64,000 nucleotides of DNA from Methanocorpusculum petauri. GTDB lineage: Archaea > Halobacteriota > Methanomicrobia > Methanomicrobiales > Methanocorpusculaceae. The stretch is taken from the NCBI RefSeq assembly GCF_026891975.1, contig NZ_JAPTGB010000001.1, positions 1 to 64,000 on the forward strand, written 5' to 3'. How positions within the stretch are numbered: position 1 is the first letter of the stretch; every line of letters begins with the position of its first letter. Below the pieces are notes generated by a model. It was given only the letters and a program-made list of their open reading frames with translations. It had not been told where the DNA came from and ran no database searches. A program made the translations under genes and the position numbers. Positions 26,970-35,906 of the stretch are shown in pieces.

Positions 26970-28016
26970 ATGCACGAAGCTCTGCTGTTCTCGCCGTCCG
27001 GGGATGAGGCGGTCATCTGCCGTCTTTGTCCGCGGCACTGCCGGATTGAGAGCGGGGACCGGGGATTTTGCGGGGTACGGGAAAACATCTCCGGCACCCT
27101 GTATGCAAACAGCTACGGAAAACTTACCGCCGCCGGTCTGGACCCAGTCGAGAAAAAACCGCTGTATCATTACCTTCCGGGAACACAGACGTTCTCCGTC
27201 AGCAGCTACGGCTGCAACTTCACCTGCCGCCACTGTCAGAACTATACTCTGTCGCAGGTACGGGACATGTTCGCATCCGCGGTTCCCCCCGAAGATTTGA
27301 TCGCTGAAGTCCAAAAGACACCGGCAAAGAGCATCTCCTTCACCTACAACGAACCGACCCTCTCCTTTGAGTATGCGCTGGACGTGCTCCGGCTGGCAAA
27401 ACCTGCCGGTCTCGGCTCGGCGTTTATCACAAACGGCTATATGAGTGAAGAGGCGCTACGGGAACTTGCACCTTACCTTGGCGCAATCCGCATTGACCTC
27501 AAAGCATTCACCGACGAATTTTACCGGACGGTCTGCGGGGCGCATCTTGCTCCCGTCCTTGACACGATTCTTCGGGCAAAGGAACTCGGTCTGCATCTGG
27601 AGCTGGTGACGCTGATCATCCCCGGATACAACGACAGCCCCGAAGAGATTGACGCAATGCTTTCCTGGGAGACGGAACATCTCGGAACTCTCACTCCGCA
27701 CCACTTTACCCGGTTCTCGCCGATGTACCGGATGGAAAACGCCCGCCCTACTCCGAAAGAAACGCTGGACAGAATATTTGTGCAGGCGAAAGAACACGGA
27801 ATTGCCTATCCGTATATCGGCAATATCATGCATGCGGCAGGTTCGGAGACACGATGTCCCGCATGCGGGGAACGGCTGCTGATACGAACCGGGTATGTCA
27901 CAAAAATGCCGGGAATTTCCGCAGGAAAATGTAAAAACTGCGGGAGACCGTTTGACGGGATTTGGTACGATCAGGGGAGATACCTTTCCAAAAAAAATTA
28001 TGCAAATGCCGGATAG
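26970..28016 (+). CDS. amrS: AmmeMemoRadiSam-system radical SAM enzyme
   Basis: The product has 348 residues. It opens with an extra cysteine set (CRLCPRHCRIESGDRGFCGVRE), then the canonical radical SAM motif C-x3-C-x2-C (CNFTCRHCQNYTLS, about 84-90), FTYNEPTL and a barrel with TLIIPGYND. A C-terminal zinc-ribbon-like pair (CPACGERLL, CKNCGRPF) closes it. This layout is that of the PflA-like AmrS component of the AmmeMemoRadiSam system; its partners (AmmeMemo proteins) are not adjacent here and the reaction is unknown. The final 19 bp overlap the convergent btuF-type gene. Confidence 0.85.
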   Translation: MHEALLFSPSGDEAVICRLCPRHCRIESGDRGFCGVRENISGTLYANSYGKLTAAGLDPVEKKPLYHYLPGTQTFSVSSYGCNFTCRHCQNYTLSQVRDMFASAVPPEDLIAEVQKTPAKSISFTYNEPTLSFEYALDVLRLAKPAGLGSAFITNGYMSEEALRELAPYLGAIRIDLKAFTDEFYRTVCGAHLAPVLDTILRAKELGLHLELVTLIIPGYNDSPEEIDAMLSWETEHLGTLTPHHFTRFSPMYRMENARPTPKETLDRIFVQAKEHGIAYPYIGNIMHAAGSETRCPACGERLLIRTGYVTKMPGISAGKCKNCGRPFDGIWYDQGRYLSKKNYANAG

Positions 28017-29020
28017 ACAACCTCTCCGGCAGACACGTTCAGACCAAACCGCGTATTGTACTCATCCAGAACGGCCCGGACACTCAGATGCGCCGCAGCC
28101 TCGGGATGCAGCATCTTTGCCACCGCCACTGCTCCGGCAAACGTCCGGGGGCCGTAGGCAATATCGTTACGGATCAGGTACGTCCGGTTCTCCGCCACTG
28201 CATCCAGATTGGCAAACCCGGCCCTGCCCGTAAATTTGGCATACTGATCTGCGGCGCTCTCCATATTTTTCACCGAAAGCACCTTGATCATCACATCAGG
28301 ATTCTCGGCAATCAGCCACTCGGGCGAGACCTTCGGGGATGTTGCGCCCATTTCCTGCGTGAGCACATTTCTGCCGCCTGCATGTTCCATCAGCAGATCC
28401 ATCCCCGACCCCTTTGCCTGACCGGAGTAGTCCGTGTATCCTTCGCAGTACACCGACGGGGAGAACGAAATACCCGCGGTTGCATTTGTCACCGAGTCCA
28501 GTACTCCGGTGTAGAAGACAGCAAACTCCTCCGCTTTTGCGGAGTTGCCGGTAAGAACTCCGAGGGCTGCAACATCCGCCGCCATTGTGACCGGTTTGTA
28601 GCAGTCGATATAGCAGATCGGAATTCCGGCCGCCTCAATAGCATCGGCGTTCAGTGGTTTTGAGGTGGAGAATGCAATCACAACATCCGGCGACAGGGAA
28701 CTGATCGTCTCGATATCGGGAACATCCCATTTTCCAACGCTCACGGCATGCGGGAAGAGCGGGCCGAGTTCGGCATGATCTGCAATCGACTGCGACACCC
28801 CGACCACTTTATCGGCAGCACCCATGACATACAACATTTCCGCAGCGTTTGAGTTCATCAAAACAATCCGTTCCGCGGTATGGTCAAGCGTGAATGCATC
28901 GCCGTTTGTCTGGTTGACCACCACCGCACCGGCAGGCACATCGGTTGTCACACAACCTGCCGAACAAAGAACAGCTGCCGCTGCAACGAGGCAGAGGAGA
29001 AGAAGGGAATAGTGTTTCAT
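27998..29020 (-). CDS. btuF: corrinoid/iron-type ABC transporter substrate-binding lipoprotein (BtuF-like)
   Basis: I start it at the ATG at 29020 (340 aa), since the longer frame uses a GTG three codons upstream. A signal peptide (SLLLLCLVAAAAVLC) ends in the lipobox SAGC. The mature protein is a class III periplasmic-binding fold with AERIVLMNSNAAEMLYVMGA and DVVIAFST. It anchors outside the membrane and hands substrate to the permease at 29854. Cobamide is the likely cargo given cobD, cobY and cbiP nearby, but iron-siderophore or molybdate uptake use the same family. It is separated from the ATPase gene by 63 bp. Confidence 0.85.
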   Translation of the reverse strand: MKHYSLLLLCLVAAAAVLCSAGCVTTDVPAGAVVVNQTNGDAFTLDHTAERIVLMNSNAAEMLYVMGAADKVVGVSQSIADHAELGPLFPHAVSVGKWDVPDIETISSLSPDVVIAFSTSKPLNADAIEAAGIPICYIDCYKPVTMAADVAALGVLTGNSAKAEEFAVFYTGVLDSVTNATAGISFSPSVYCEGYTDYSGQAKGSGMDLLMEHAGGRNVLTQEMGATSPKVSPEWLIAENPDVMIKVLSVKNMESAADQYAKFTGRAGFANLDAVAENRTYLIRNDIAYGPRTFAGAVAVAKMLHPEAAAHLSVRAVLDEYNTRFGLNVSAGEVVYPAFA

Positions 29021-29083
29021 CGTACACACTCTTTGTAGTAGTGGTATGACGCGCTATTTCAGTGTTACGAAGAACAAATCTTC

Positions 29084-29857
29084 TCACACATCGGACGGGG
29101 CATAGGAGAGAATAAATCTGCCGTGGGAATTCTCCACAATCTCGGCACAGACGCCGTACACATCCCGGACTGCATCTTCCGTCAGCACTTCCTCAGGTGT
29201 TCCGCAGGCGTAGGTTCTGCCGTCTTTGAGCATCACCACTTTGTCCGTGTACCGCAGAGCCAGATTCAGATCATGCAGGGCGATAATCATGCAGGACTTT
29301 TCTTCATGGACAATCTTCTGCATTGTTGCCACGGTCTCCAGCTGGTGACGCAGGTCAAGGGAACTCGTTGGTTCATCGAAAAGATAGAACGCCGGCTGCT
29401 GGGCAAGGGTCCGTGCGATGAACACCCGCTGCCGCTGACCGCCGGACAGTTCGTTCACGAACCGTCCGGCGAGATCGGTGACATGCATCGTTGCAAGACT
29501 GTTGTCCACCACCGCAAGGTCATCGTCGGTGACCGACCAGCTCATGTAGGGCCGCCGTCCGATCAGCACCGTGTCAAGCACGGTGGTGAACGGTGTGTAA
29601 TGGAAGTACTGCGGGACGTAACCGATCAGCTTCGCCCGGTCGATCGGATCGAGTGCGGATGCATCGGTTCCGTCGATCAGAATTTTTCCGGATGCAGGCG
29701 GGAGAATGTCGGCGATGGTTTTGATCAGCGTTGATTTGCCCGAACCGTTCGGTCCGAGCAGTGCGACGACCTCGCCCGCATCCGCGGTGAAGCTGATGTC
29801 GTGCAGAACCGGTACGTTTCCGTACTTCTGCGAGACGGATTCCGTTGCAATTTTCAT
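29084..29857 (-). CDS. btuD: ABC transporter ATP-binding protein (BtuD-like)
   Basis: The 257-residue ATPase energises uptake. It has Walker A GPNGSGKST (about 35-43), the Q loop in VPQYFHY, the signature LSGGQRQR (about 139-146), Walker B FYLFDEPTSSLD and the switch His in ALHDLNLAL. The tail (GTPEEVLTEDAVRDVYGV) is typical of FecE/BtuD proteins. Its start overlaps the permease stop by 4 bp, so translation is coupled. Order is permease, ATPase, binding protein on the minus strand. Confidence 0.93.
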   Translation of the reverse strand: MKIATESVSQKYGNVPVLHDISFTADAGEVVALLGPNGSGKSTLIKTIADILPPASGKILIDGTDASALDPIDRAKLIGYVPQYFHYTPFTTVLDTVLIGRRPYMSWSVTDDDLAVVDNSLATMHVTDLAGRFVNELSGGQRQRVFIARTLAQQPAFYLFDEPTSSLDLRHQLETVATMQKIVHEEKSCMIIALHDLNLALRYTDKVVMLKDGRTYACGTPEEVLTEDAVRDVYGVCAEIVENSHGRFILSYAPSDV

Positions 29858-30966
29858 CCGAGATACCTCCCGTGTCCCCGCGTGATAAGGTAGAGGAAGA
29901 AGAGACCGCCGAGGATGTACATGATGACGCCGACCGGAATTTCAACCGGCGAGAAGAGGCTGCGGGCCGCGGTGTCGGAAACAAGGAGAATCAGTGCGCC
30001 CATTATTGCGGAGGCCGGAAGAAGGTACCGGTAGTCGTTTCCCACAATCATTCTGCAAATATGCGGCGCCATGAGGCCGATGAATCCGATCACGCCGGTA
30101 AATGCAAGACAGGCGGATGCGGCGAAGCTGACGATCATAAGCCCGCGGATCCGAAACTGCGGGACGTTGATGCCGAGGTTTTTTGCCACGTCGTCACCGC
30201 CGGAAAGGGTGTTGAGATCCCATGCCCGCCGTTCAACCAACAGGAAACAGAGGAGAACTATCGGCAGAAGGACGATGACCGCCTGCCAGTTTGCGCCCCA
30301 CATACCGCCCATGAGCCAGGTGACGATGTCGCGGAGCGCTTCGTCGTCAGAGATGTACTGTAACGCCAGAAGACCTGCCTGAAACAGGTAGCCGATGACG
30401 ACGCCCGCAAGAATCATGATGGCCTGCGAGGTCTGTCTGGTACGGGAGATGAGATACACCAGAACGACACTCATCCAGCCGAAAAGGAATGCGGAGAGGA
30501 TGAGGAGTGCCGTATCAAGAGAGAAGGTGATGCCCGCAATGGTTACGGCGCCTGCGAATGCGGCGCCGAAGAGGATCGGGCCGAGGACGATCATGAACGC
30601 GGCACCAAAGGATGCCGCAGAGGACAGGCCGAGGGTGAAGGGGCTGACGAGCGGGTTGCGCAAAAGCCCCTGCATCACCGCCCCGGCAACGGCAAGACTC
30701 ACGCCTGCAAGAATGGCGAGCAGGATGCGGGGCAGCCGGTAGCCGGTGATGATGAATCCGGCGTTGGCGGTTGCGGGAGCGTCGATGAGGCCGGGGAGAA
30801 TCGCATGACCGAAGGCTGCCAGAACGTCCGCCGGAGGAATGGCAACCGTCCCGATACCGCAGGCGATGACGGCGGCGATGATGAGCAGGAGGAGGAGTGC
30901 ACCGAAGATGAGGAGCTTGCGCTTCTGCGTGGTGCGGTAGAGTTTGGCTATCGGATGTTCAGGCAT
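29854..30966 (-). CDS. btuC: ABC transporter permease (BtuC/FecCD family)
   Basis: A polytopic membrane protein of 370 residues, with about ten hydrophobic helices. The conserved FecCD segments are present: RLPRILLAILAGVSLAVAG, AVMQGLLRNPLVSPFTLGLS and GVIGFIGLMAPHICRMIVG, the coupling region before the last helices. It forms the homodimeric channel with the ATPase encoded next. It starts 3 bp before (upstream reading) the mutL stop, so read-through from mutS-mutL is possible. Substrate assignment to cobamides rests on neighbouring cobamide genes elsewhere in the window. Confidence 0.92.
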   Translation of the reverse strand: MPEHPIAKLYRTTQKRKLLIFGALLLLLIIAAVIACGIGTVAIPPADVLAAFGHAILPGLIDAPATANAGFIITGYRLPRILLAILAGVSLAVAGAVMQGLLRNPLVSPFTLGLSSAASFGAAFMIVLGPILFGAAFAGAVTIAGITFSLDTALLILSAFLFGWMSVVLVYLISRTRQTSQAIMILAGVVIGYLFQAGLLALQYISDDEALRDIVTWLMGGMWGANWQAVIVLLPIVLLCFLLVERRAWDLNTLSGGDDVAKNLGINVPQFRIRGLMIVSFAASACLAFTGVIGFIGLMAPHICRMIVGNDYRYLLPASAIMGALILLVSDTAARSLFSPVEIPVGVIMYILGGLFFLYLITRGHGRYLG

Positions 30967-30969
30967 AGG

Positions 30970-32787
30970 TCACGTCCGCAGAAACATCGCCGCAAGCCGT
31001 TCCTTCGTCAGTACGATCGTTGTCGGTCTGCCGTGCGGGCAGGTGTACGGCGACCGGGTTGCCATCAGCTGGCGAAGCAGACGCTGCATCTGTTCCGTCG
31101 TCATCGGTGTTGCCCCCTTTACCACCGACCGGCACGCCGCCGTTTTCAGCACGCGGTCAAGCACGCTCTCTTCACCACCGGAGGAGGTCTTGTCCAGTGC
31201 CTGGGCAATGATCTCATGAATCACCGCCGGATCGCCGAGCGATGCCGACACAACCGGAACGGTGCGCACCATCCAGACATCCTTCCCGAACGGTTCAAGC
31301 GTGTAACCTGCATCTGCAAGTACCGGAAGCAGGTCAGGAACAGCCGCCGCCTCTTTTTTTGTGAGCTTCAGCTGTACGGGAACGATCAGTTCCTGACCGG
31401 ACAGTCCCTTCTCCTGTCGGGCGAGCAGGAGATCATACATCACCCGTTCATGTGCCGCATGCTGATCGACCACCACCAGATCGCCGGTCTCGCTGCGGGC
31501 AAGAATGTACGTGTCCGCAATCTGTCCCAGAACCTCCGGTACAAACTCTGTCGTCTCCGGCGGGTCAAAACGTTCTGTCCGCCGCAGTTGTTTATCCGTC
31601 TGCCGAAGCGCCGCAGCCGGCGGCAGCTGCGGGGATGCAGATTCTGTCTTCTGCGGAACTGTCCGCCGCTCATACGGGGAAACCGATTCACCCAGAACAT
31701 AGAGCGGCAGTGTTGCCGCTGCTGTTTGTGCTGCGGTTCGGGGAGTTACGGGAAGATCCGGTTCTGCCGATGCTGCAAACACCCGCGTCTCATGAAGAGC
31801 ACAGTACACCGCGTCCTGAACGCCGGTCTGCACATCCCGCTCACGGGACAGCCGCACCTCCTTTTTTGTCGGATGCACATTCACATCTACATCGCGGGTA
31901 TCGATCTCCAGATCCAGAAACGCCGCCGGGTACATCCCTTTCGGCAGAAGAGTTCCGTATCCCTCACGCACCGCCCACTGAAGCGGGCGGGAAGAGATCT
32001 GCCGCCGGTTAATCGAAAGATAAAACCGGCTCGGCGTGCTCTTCATCTCACAACCCGGCCGGGTCACGAACCCTTCGACCTTCACAATCCCGTACATCCC
32101 TGCAACCGGCACCAGCTCTTTGGCAAACGACTGCCCGAACACCGCTGCAATCACATCTAAAAAACTGCCGTTGCCGTAGGTACGGAGCCGTTCCTTTCCC
32201 TGATAGGAAAGTACAAACGAGATGTCACGGTGCGCAAGCGCCAGCCGTTCCACCATATCATAGATGTGGGCAAGCTCGGTTGCGACCGTCTTCTGAAACT
32301 TCCGCCGTGCGGGCGTGTTGTAAAAAAGTCCCTCGACGACAACGCTCGTTCCTTCCGGTGCTCCGGTCGCGGTATGTTCGACGAGTTCTCCGCCGTGAAT
32401 CACTACGCGGGTTGCTTCCGGACTCTCGGAACCATGCTTTTTGGTGGTAAGCGTCACCTGTGAGACCGCGGCAATGCTCGCCATTGCCTCGCCCCGGAAT
32501 CCGAGTGTGCCGATTGCCGCAAGATCCGCAGGCCGGGAGATTTTACTGGTCGCATGCTGACGGAACGCAAGCAGTGCATCGTCACTTTCCATCCCGCACC
32601 CGTCGTCCGTGACCGCAACGCGGGTCACGGCGGTCTTGTCCGCCGCAAGATCGATTTTGATCCGGTGTGCCCCGGCATCAATTGCATTTTCCACCAGTTC
32701 CTTTACCACCGATGCGGCACGTTCCACCACCTCGCCTGCGGCGATGTGGCTGATGGTTTCCTCGTCAAGAACGGTGATTACGCCCAT
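30970..32787 (-). CDS. mutL: DNA mismatch repair protein MutL
   Basis: MutL couples mismatch recognition by MutS to strand incision. The 605-residue protein has the GHKL ATPase motifs near the N-terminus (KELVENAIDAGAH, VTDDGCGM, LGFRGEAMASIAAV), a low-complexity linker (about 340-410) and a dimerisation domain with DQHAAHERVMYD, ACRSVVKG and CPHGRP. These resemble the metal site of endonuclease-type MutL, although the last acidic position of DQHA-x2-E-x4-E is Asp. Its ATG overlaps the mutS stop by 1 bp (TAATG). The family is bacterial in origin and was probably acquired by methanogens. Confidence 0.95.
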   Translation of the reverse strand: MGVITVLDEETISHIAAGEVVERAASVVKELVENAIDAGAHRIKIDLAADKTAVTRVAVTDDGCGMESDDALLAFRQHATSKISRPADLAAIGTLGFRGEAMASIAAVSQVTLTTKKHGSESPEATRVVIHGGELVEHTATGAPEGTSVVVEGLFYNTPARRKFQKTVATELAHIYDMVERLALAHRDISFVLSYQGKERLRTYGNGSFLDVIAAVFGQSFAKELVPVAGMYGIVKVEGFVTRPGCEMKSTPSRFYLSINRRQISSRPLQWAVREGYGTLLPKGMYPAAFLDLEIDTRDVDVNVHPTKKEVRLSRERDVQTGVQDAVYCALHETRVFAASAEPDLPVTPRTAAQTAAATLPLYVLGESVSPYERRTVPQKTESASPQLPPAAALRQTDKQLRRTERFDPPETTEFVPEVLGQIADTYILARSETGDLVVVDQHAAHERVMYDLLLARQEKGLSGQELIVPVQLKLTKKEAAAVPDLLPVLADAGYTLEPFGKDVWMVRTVPVVSASLGDPAVIHEIIAQALDKTSSGGEESVLDRVLKTAACRSVVKGATPMTTEQMQRLLRQLMATRSPYTCPHGRPTTIVLTKERLAAMFLRT

Positions 32788-35396
32788 TACTTCCTCTCTA
32801 ACATTGACTTGAGTTCATTGATGAACATCAGCGCCTGCATCGGTGTCATCTCATTGATGTTCGCCTCGCGAACCCGTTCCTCAACCGCCGAGACCGCGGG
32901 CGTCAGCGGTTCGGAGGCCGTATCAACCAGAAGCATCTGTGTGTAGTATTTTCTGCCGCCGGAACCTGCATCTTCGCGGAGCGCCTGATTGAGGATCGCC
33001 TCTGCACGGGTCAGTACTTTTTTCGGAACACCGGCAATCCGTGCCACATGGATACCGTAACTCCGGTCGGTTGCTCCCGGAATCAGTTTTCGCAGAAAAG
33101 TAATGTCGTGCTGATCCTCTTTTACGGCAAAGTGGTAGTTCTTCATGCGGCGGAACTCCTGTTCCATACCAATCAGCTGGTGGAAGTGCGTGGCAAACAG
33201 TGTCCGGGGACCGCTCGCTCCTTTTCCGTGCAGATACTCAAGTACCGCCCGGGCAATTGCATATCCGTCCACCGTACTTGTCCCCCGCCCGATCTCATCC
33301 AGAAGAATCAGGCTTTTGTCGGTTGCGTTGTTGAGGATGTTGGCTAACTCAAGCATCTCCACCATGAATGTGCTCTGGCCGCCGGCAAGATCGTCGGATG
33401 CCCCGACACGGGTAAAGATCCGGTCCACCATGCCGATTTTTGCGTAACGTGCCGGAACAAAGCATCCGATCTGTGCCATGATGCAGATTAGGGCAACGCT
33501 GCGCATGTAGGTTGACTTTCCGGCCATGTTTGCACCGGTCAGAATCAGAATCTGATCGCCGGATGCGTTCATCTCGGTATCGTTGGGGACGTAGCCGCCC
33601 GGTACAGAGTCCTCAACGATCGGGTGACGGCCGTCGCGGATCAGCAGATCAACTCCTGCGGAGAAATCGGGCCGGATATACCGGTTCGCCGATGCAAGTT
33701 CGGCAAACGCAGTCAGCATGTCGATGGTACCAATTCCTTCCGCCGCCTCTTTGAGATCGGCCACATATCCGCGGAGTGTTGCAAGCAGGGATTCGTAGAG
33801 GGATATTTCCAGGGCGAGAATCCGGTCGTCCGCCTGCGCCATCAGCGCTTCGCGTTCGCGGAGCGCCGGAAGGGTGAACCGTTCGCCGTTTACGGTGGTC
33901 TGTTTGCGTTCGTATTCGGGCGGTACTTTGTCCGCGTTCGCTTTGGTTACCTCGATGTAGTAGCCGAAGACGTTGTTGTAGGCGATCTTGAGCGATTTGA
34001 TACCGGTCCGGTCGCGTTCGCTCTGCTGCAGTTCTGCGATCCAGTCTCTGCCGGTTGCAAGAACTTCGCGGAGCTGGTCAAGGTCGGCGTTGTAGCCGGA
34101 ACGGATCACGTTCCCGTTGCGGTACACCACGGGCGGATCGTCGATGAGTGCGGAGGTGATTAACTCGGCGACGCCGGTAAAGTCCGGGATACGGGCAAGC
34201 TGGTCTGCCAGAAGGCCGGAGGTGCTGCCGATCTCTCTGCCGATTTCAGGCAGGAGGGAAAGGCTTGCGGCAAGCGACAGAAGGTCGCGAGGGGATGCGT
34301 TGCCGTAGGCAATGCGTCCTGCAATCCGCTCAATGTCGGCAACCTTTGCAAGGATGCTGTCCAGTGTTTTGCACAGCACGGGCCTGTCCGTGAAAAATTC
34401 CACGGCGTCCAGTCGCAGATTGATGGCGTCTGCGTCAAGCAGCGGAACGGTTACGGTACTGCGCAGGGTCCGGCTGCCCATCGGTGTTTTGGTGCGGTTC
34501 AGGAATCCGAACAGTGTGGTGTCGTTGCGGTCTCCCCGCAGTGGTGAGAGAATTTCCAGATTGCGCAGGGTGATTGCGTCCAGCACCATTGCATCGTCCG
34601 CGTGTCTGCGGGAAAATCCGTTGATATGAGGAAGAGCGGTTTTCTGCGTCTCTTTTGCATACCGGAGAGCGGCGGCGGCGGCACTGATGCAGAGCGGGGA
34701 GTCGGCGCAGTCGTAGCCGTCAAGCGATGCAACGCCGAAGGCGTTGCAGAGCGCTGATTCCCCGTCGGTAAAGAGACCGGCGCGTCCGGGGGTGATGACG
34801 CGGCCGCATCCGGCAAGGAAGCTGATGAGGTCCGCCGGTATCTGCTGCGGCACCAATATTTCCGCCGGTGTGTAGCGTTCTATCTCGGTTGCAAGCGAGG
34901 CGTTGTTTTCCTCAAGAGGTATTTCTTCGACGAAGAACTCACCGGTGGTAATATCCAGAAACGCAAGACCGGCCCGGCCTTTTGCATCCGTTGCAAGCGC
35001 CAGTAAATAATGTGCGGCACTGGTGTCCACGATACCGGTATCAATTGCCGTGCCCGGGGTGACTACGCGGATGACATCCCGCTTTACACAGCCCTTCGCG
35101 GTTTTGGGGTCCTCGATCTGTTCGCAGATGGCAACTTTGTAGCCTTTGCGGATCATCCGGGGGAGATAGAGATCGAGGGCGTGATAGGGAATGCCTGCGA
35201 GGGGAATCGGGTTTCCGTCCGGGTCTTTGGACCGCGAGGTCTGGACGATGTCAAGTTCGCGGGCACAGATTTCTGCGTCTTCCCAGAAGGTTTCGTAAAA
35301 GTCGCCCATCCGCATAAAGAGGATACAGTCCGGGTACTGTTCCTTGAACATCCGGACCTGTTCCATTGCAGGAGTGAGTTTTTTCTGGGAGACCAT
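32787..35396 (-). CDS. mutS: DNA mismatch repair protein MutS
   Basis: MutS1-type protein of 869 residues. The N-terminal mismatch-reading domain carries the Phe-x-Glu type motif in MRMGDFYETFWEDA (F and E near residues 32-34), after LTPAMEQVRMFKEQYPD. Connector, lever and clamp domains follow, and the C-terminal ATPase has Walker A TGANMAGKSTYMR and LLDEIGRGTSTVDG. A C-terminal dimerisation tail is present. It leads the mutS-mutL operon. The 510-bp gap upstream holds an inverted repeat that encloses a possible outward promoter for this operon. Confidence 0.96.
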   Translation of the reverse strand: MVSQKKLTPAMEQVRMFKEQYPDCILFMRMGDFYETFWEDAEICARELDIVQTSRSKDPDGNPIPLAGIPYHALDLYLPRMIRKGYKVAICEQIEDPKTAKGCVKRDVIRVVTPGTAIDTGIVDTSAAHYLLALATDAKGRAGLAFLDITTGEFFVEEIPLEENNASLATEIERYTPAEILVPQQIPADLISFLAGCGRVITPGRAGLFTDGESALCNAFGVASLDGYDCADSPLCISAAAAALRYAKETQKTALPHINGFSRRHADDAMVLDAITLRNLEILSPLRGDRNDTTLFGFLNRTKTPMGSRTLRSTVTVPLLDADAINLRLDAVEFFTDRPVLCKTLDSILAKVADIERIAGRIAYGNASPRDLLSLAASLSLLPEIGREIGSTSGLLADQLARIPDFTGVAELITSALIDDPPVVYRNGNVIRSGYNADLDQLREVLATGRDWIAELQQSERDRTGIKSLKIAYNNVFGYYIEVTKANADKVPPEYERKQTTVNGERFTLPALREREALMAQADDRILALEISLYESLLATLRGYVADLKEAAEGIGTIDMLTAFAELASANRYIRPDFSAGVDLLIRDGRHPIVEDSVPGGYVPNDTEMNASGDQILILTGANMAGKSTYMRSVALICIMAQIGCFVPARYAKIGMVDRIFTRVGASDDLAGGQSTFMVEMLELANILNNATDKSLILLDEIGRGTSTVDGYAIARAVLEYLHGKGASGPRTLFATHFHQLIGMEQEFRRMKNYHFAVKEDQHDITFLRKLIPGATDRSYGIHVARIAGVPKKVLTRAEAILNQALREDAGSGGRKYYTQMLLVDTASEPLTPAVSAVEERVREANINEMTPMQALMFINELKSMLERK

Positions 35397-35588
35397 AGGT
35401 GAAAATATGTATTCGTTTTTATGTTATTGAAGAGGTTGGTTTGGTTTTGCTGCAGTTGTCCGGATGTGTGCCGAATGTCTTGGAAGAGGTTCAGTGAATT
35501 GTTCTGGATTTTTTTGGTACGGGTTTTTTCCAGAGAGAATACGCGGGCCGCCTATGGACCGGAGTTTCAAAAAAAAACAGACGAGCAT

Positions 35589-35837
35589 TGAATCCTATGA
35601 CAATATGATATATACATACTCTTATTAAATATACTCGTAATTCCTCTGTGAATTCGGCATACGACACAGAAATAGGGAGGGAAGACCTGCCGGACTGCGT
35701 CCGCAATATTATATCCTACTTTTTTTGTGATTTTTTTTGACTGCATCTATTCCTCATTTATCCACGCAAAATCGGTTCATTTCCTCAATTTTGGAGGGAG
35801 GACAATTTCCGGATAAATTCTCTTGTCATAGGATTCA
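35589..35837. promoter_or_regulatory. IR-flanked 219-bp segment upstream of surface protein 1 (possible invertible promoter)
   Basis: TGAATCCTATGACAA (35589-35603) and its exact reverse complement TTGTCATAGGATTCA (35823-35837) enclose 219 bp. The inner arm ends 69 bp before the surface-protein start. The segment contains a TATA-like TATATTTAATA on the minus strand (35623-35633), pointing out toward mutS, and a weaker AATATTATAT on the plus strand (35704-35713). No target-site duplication flanks the arms. The rest of the 35397-35906 gap shows no gene. Confidence 0.55.
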
Positions 35838-35906
35838 GTGGTCATCACATATTCAAGTGATTCGTGTGTGTGCGTACGTGTGTGACCACTGTCCGGAGGA
35901 ACAATT

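Noticed and set aside
35589-35837. MITE-like transposable element explanation for the inverted-repeat segments
   Set aside because: Neither segment has clear target-site duplications, and the interiors of the two segments are not homologous. The common position upstream of two surface genes fits regulation better, though a decayed element cannot be excluded.
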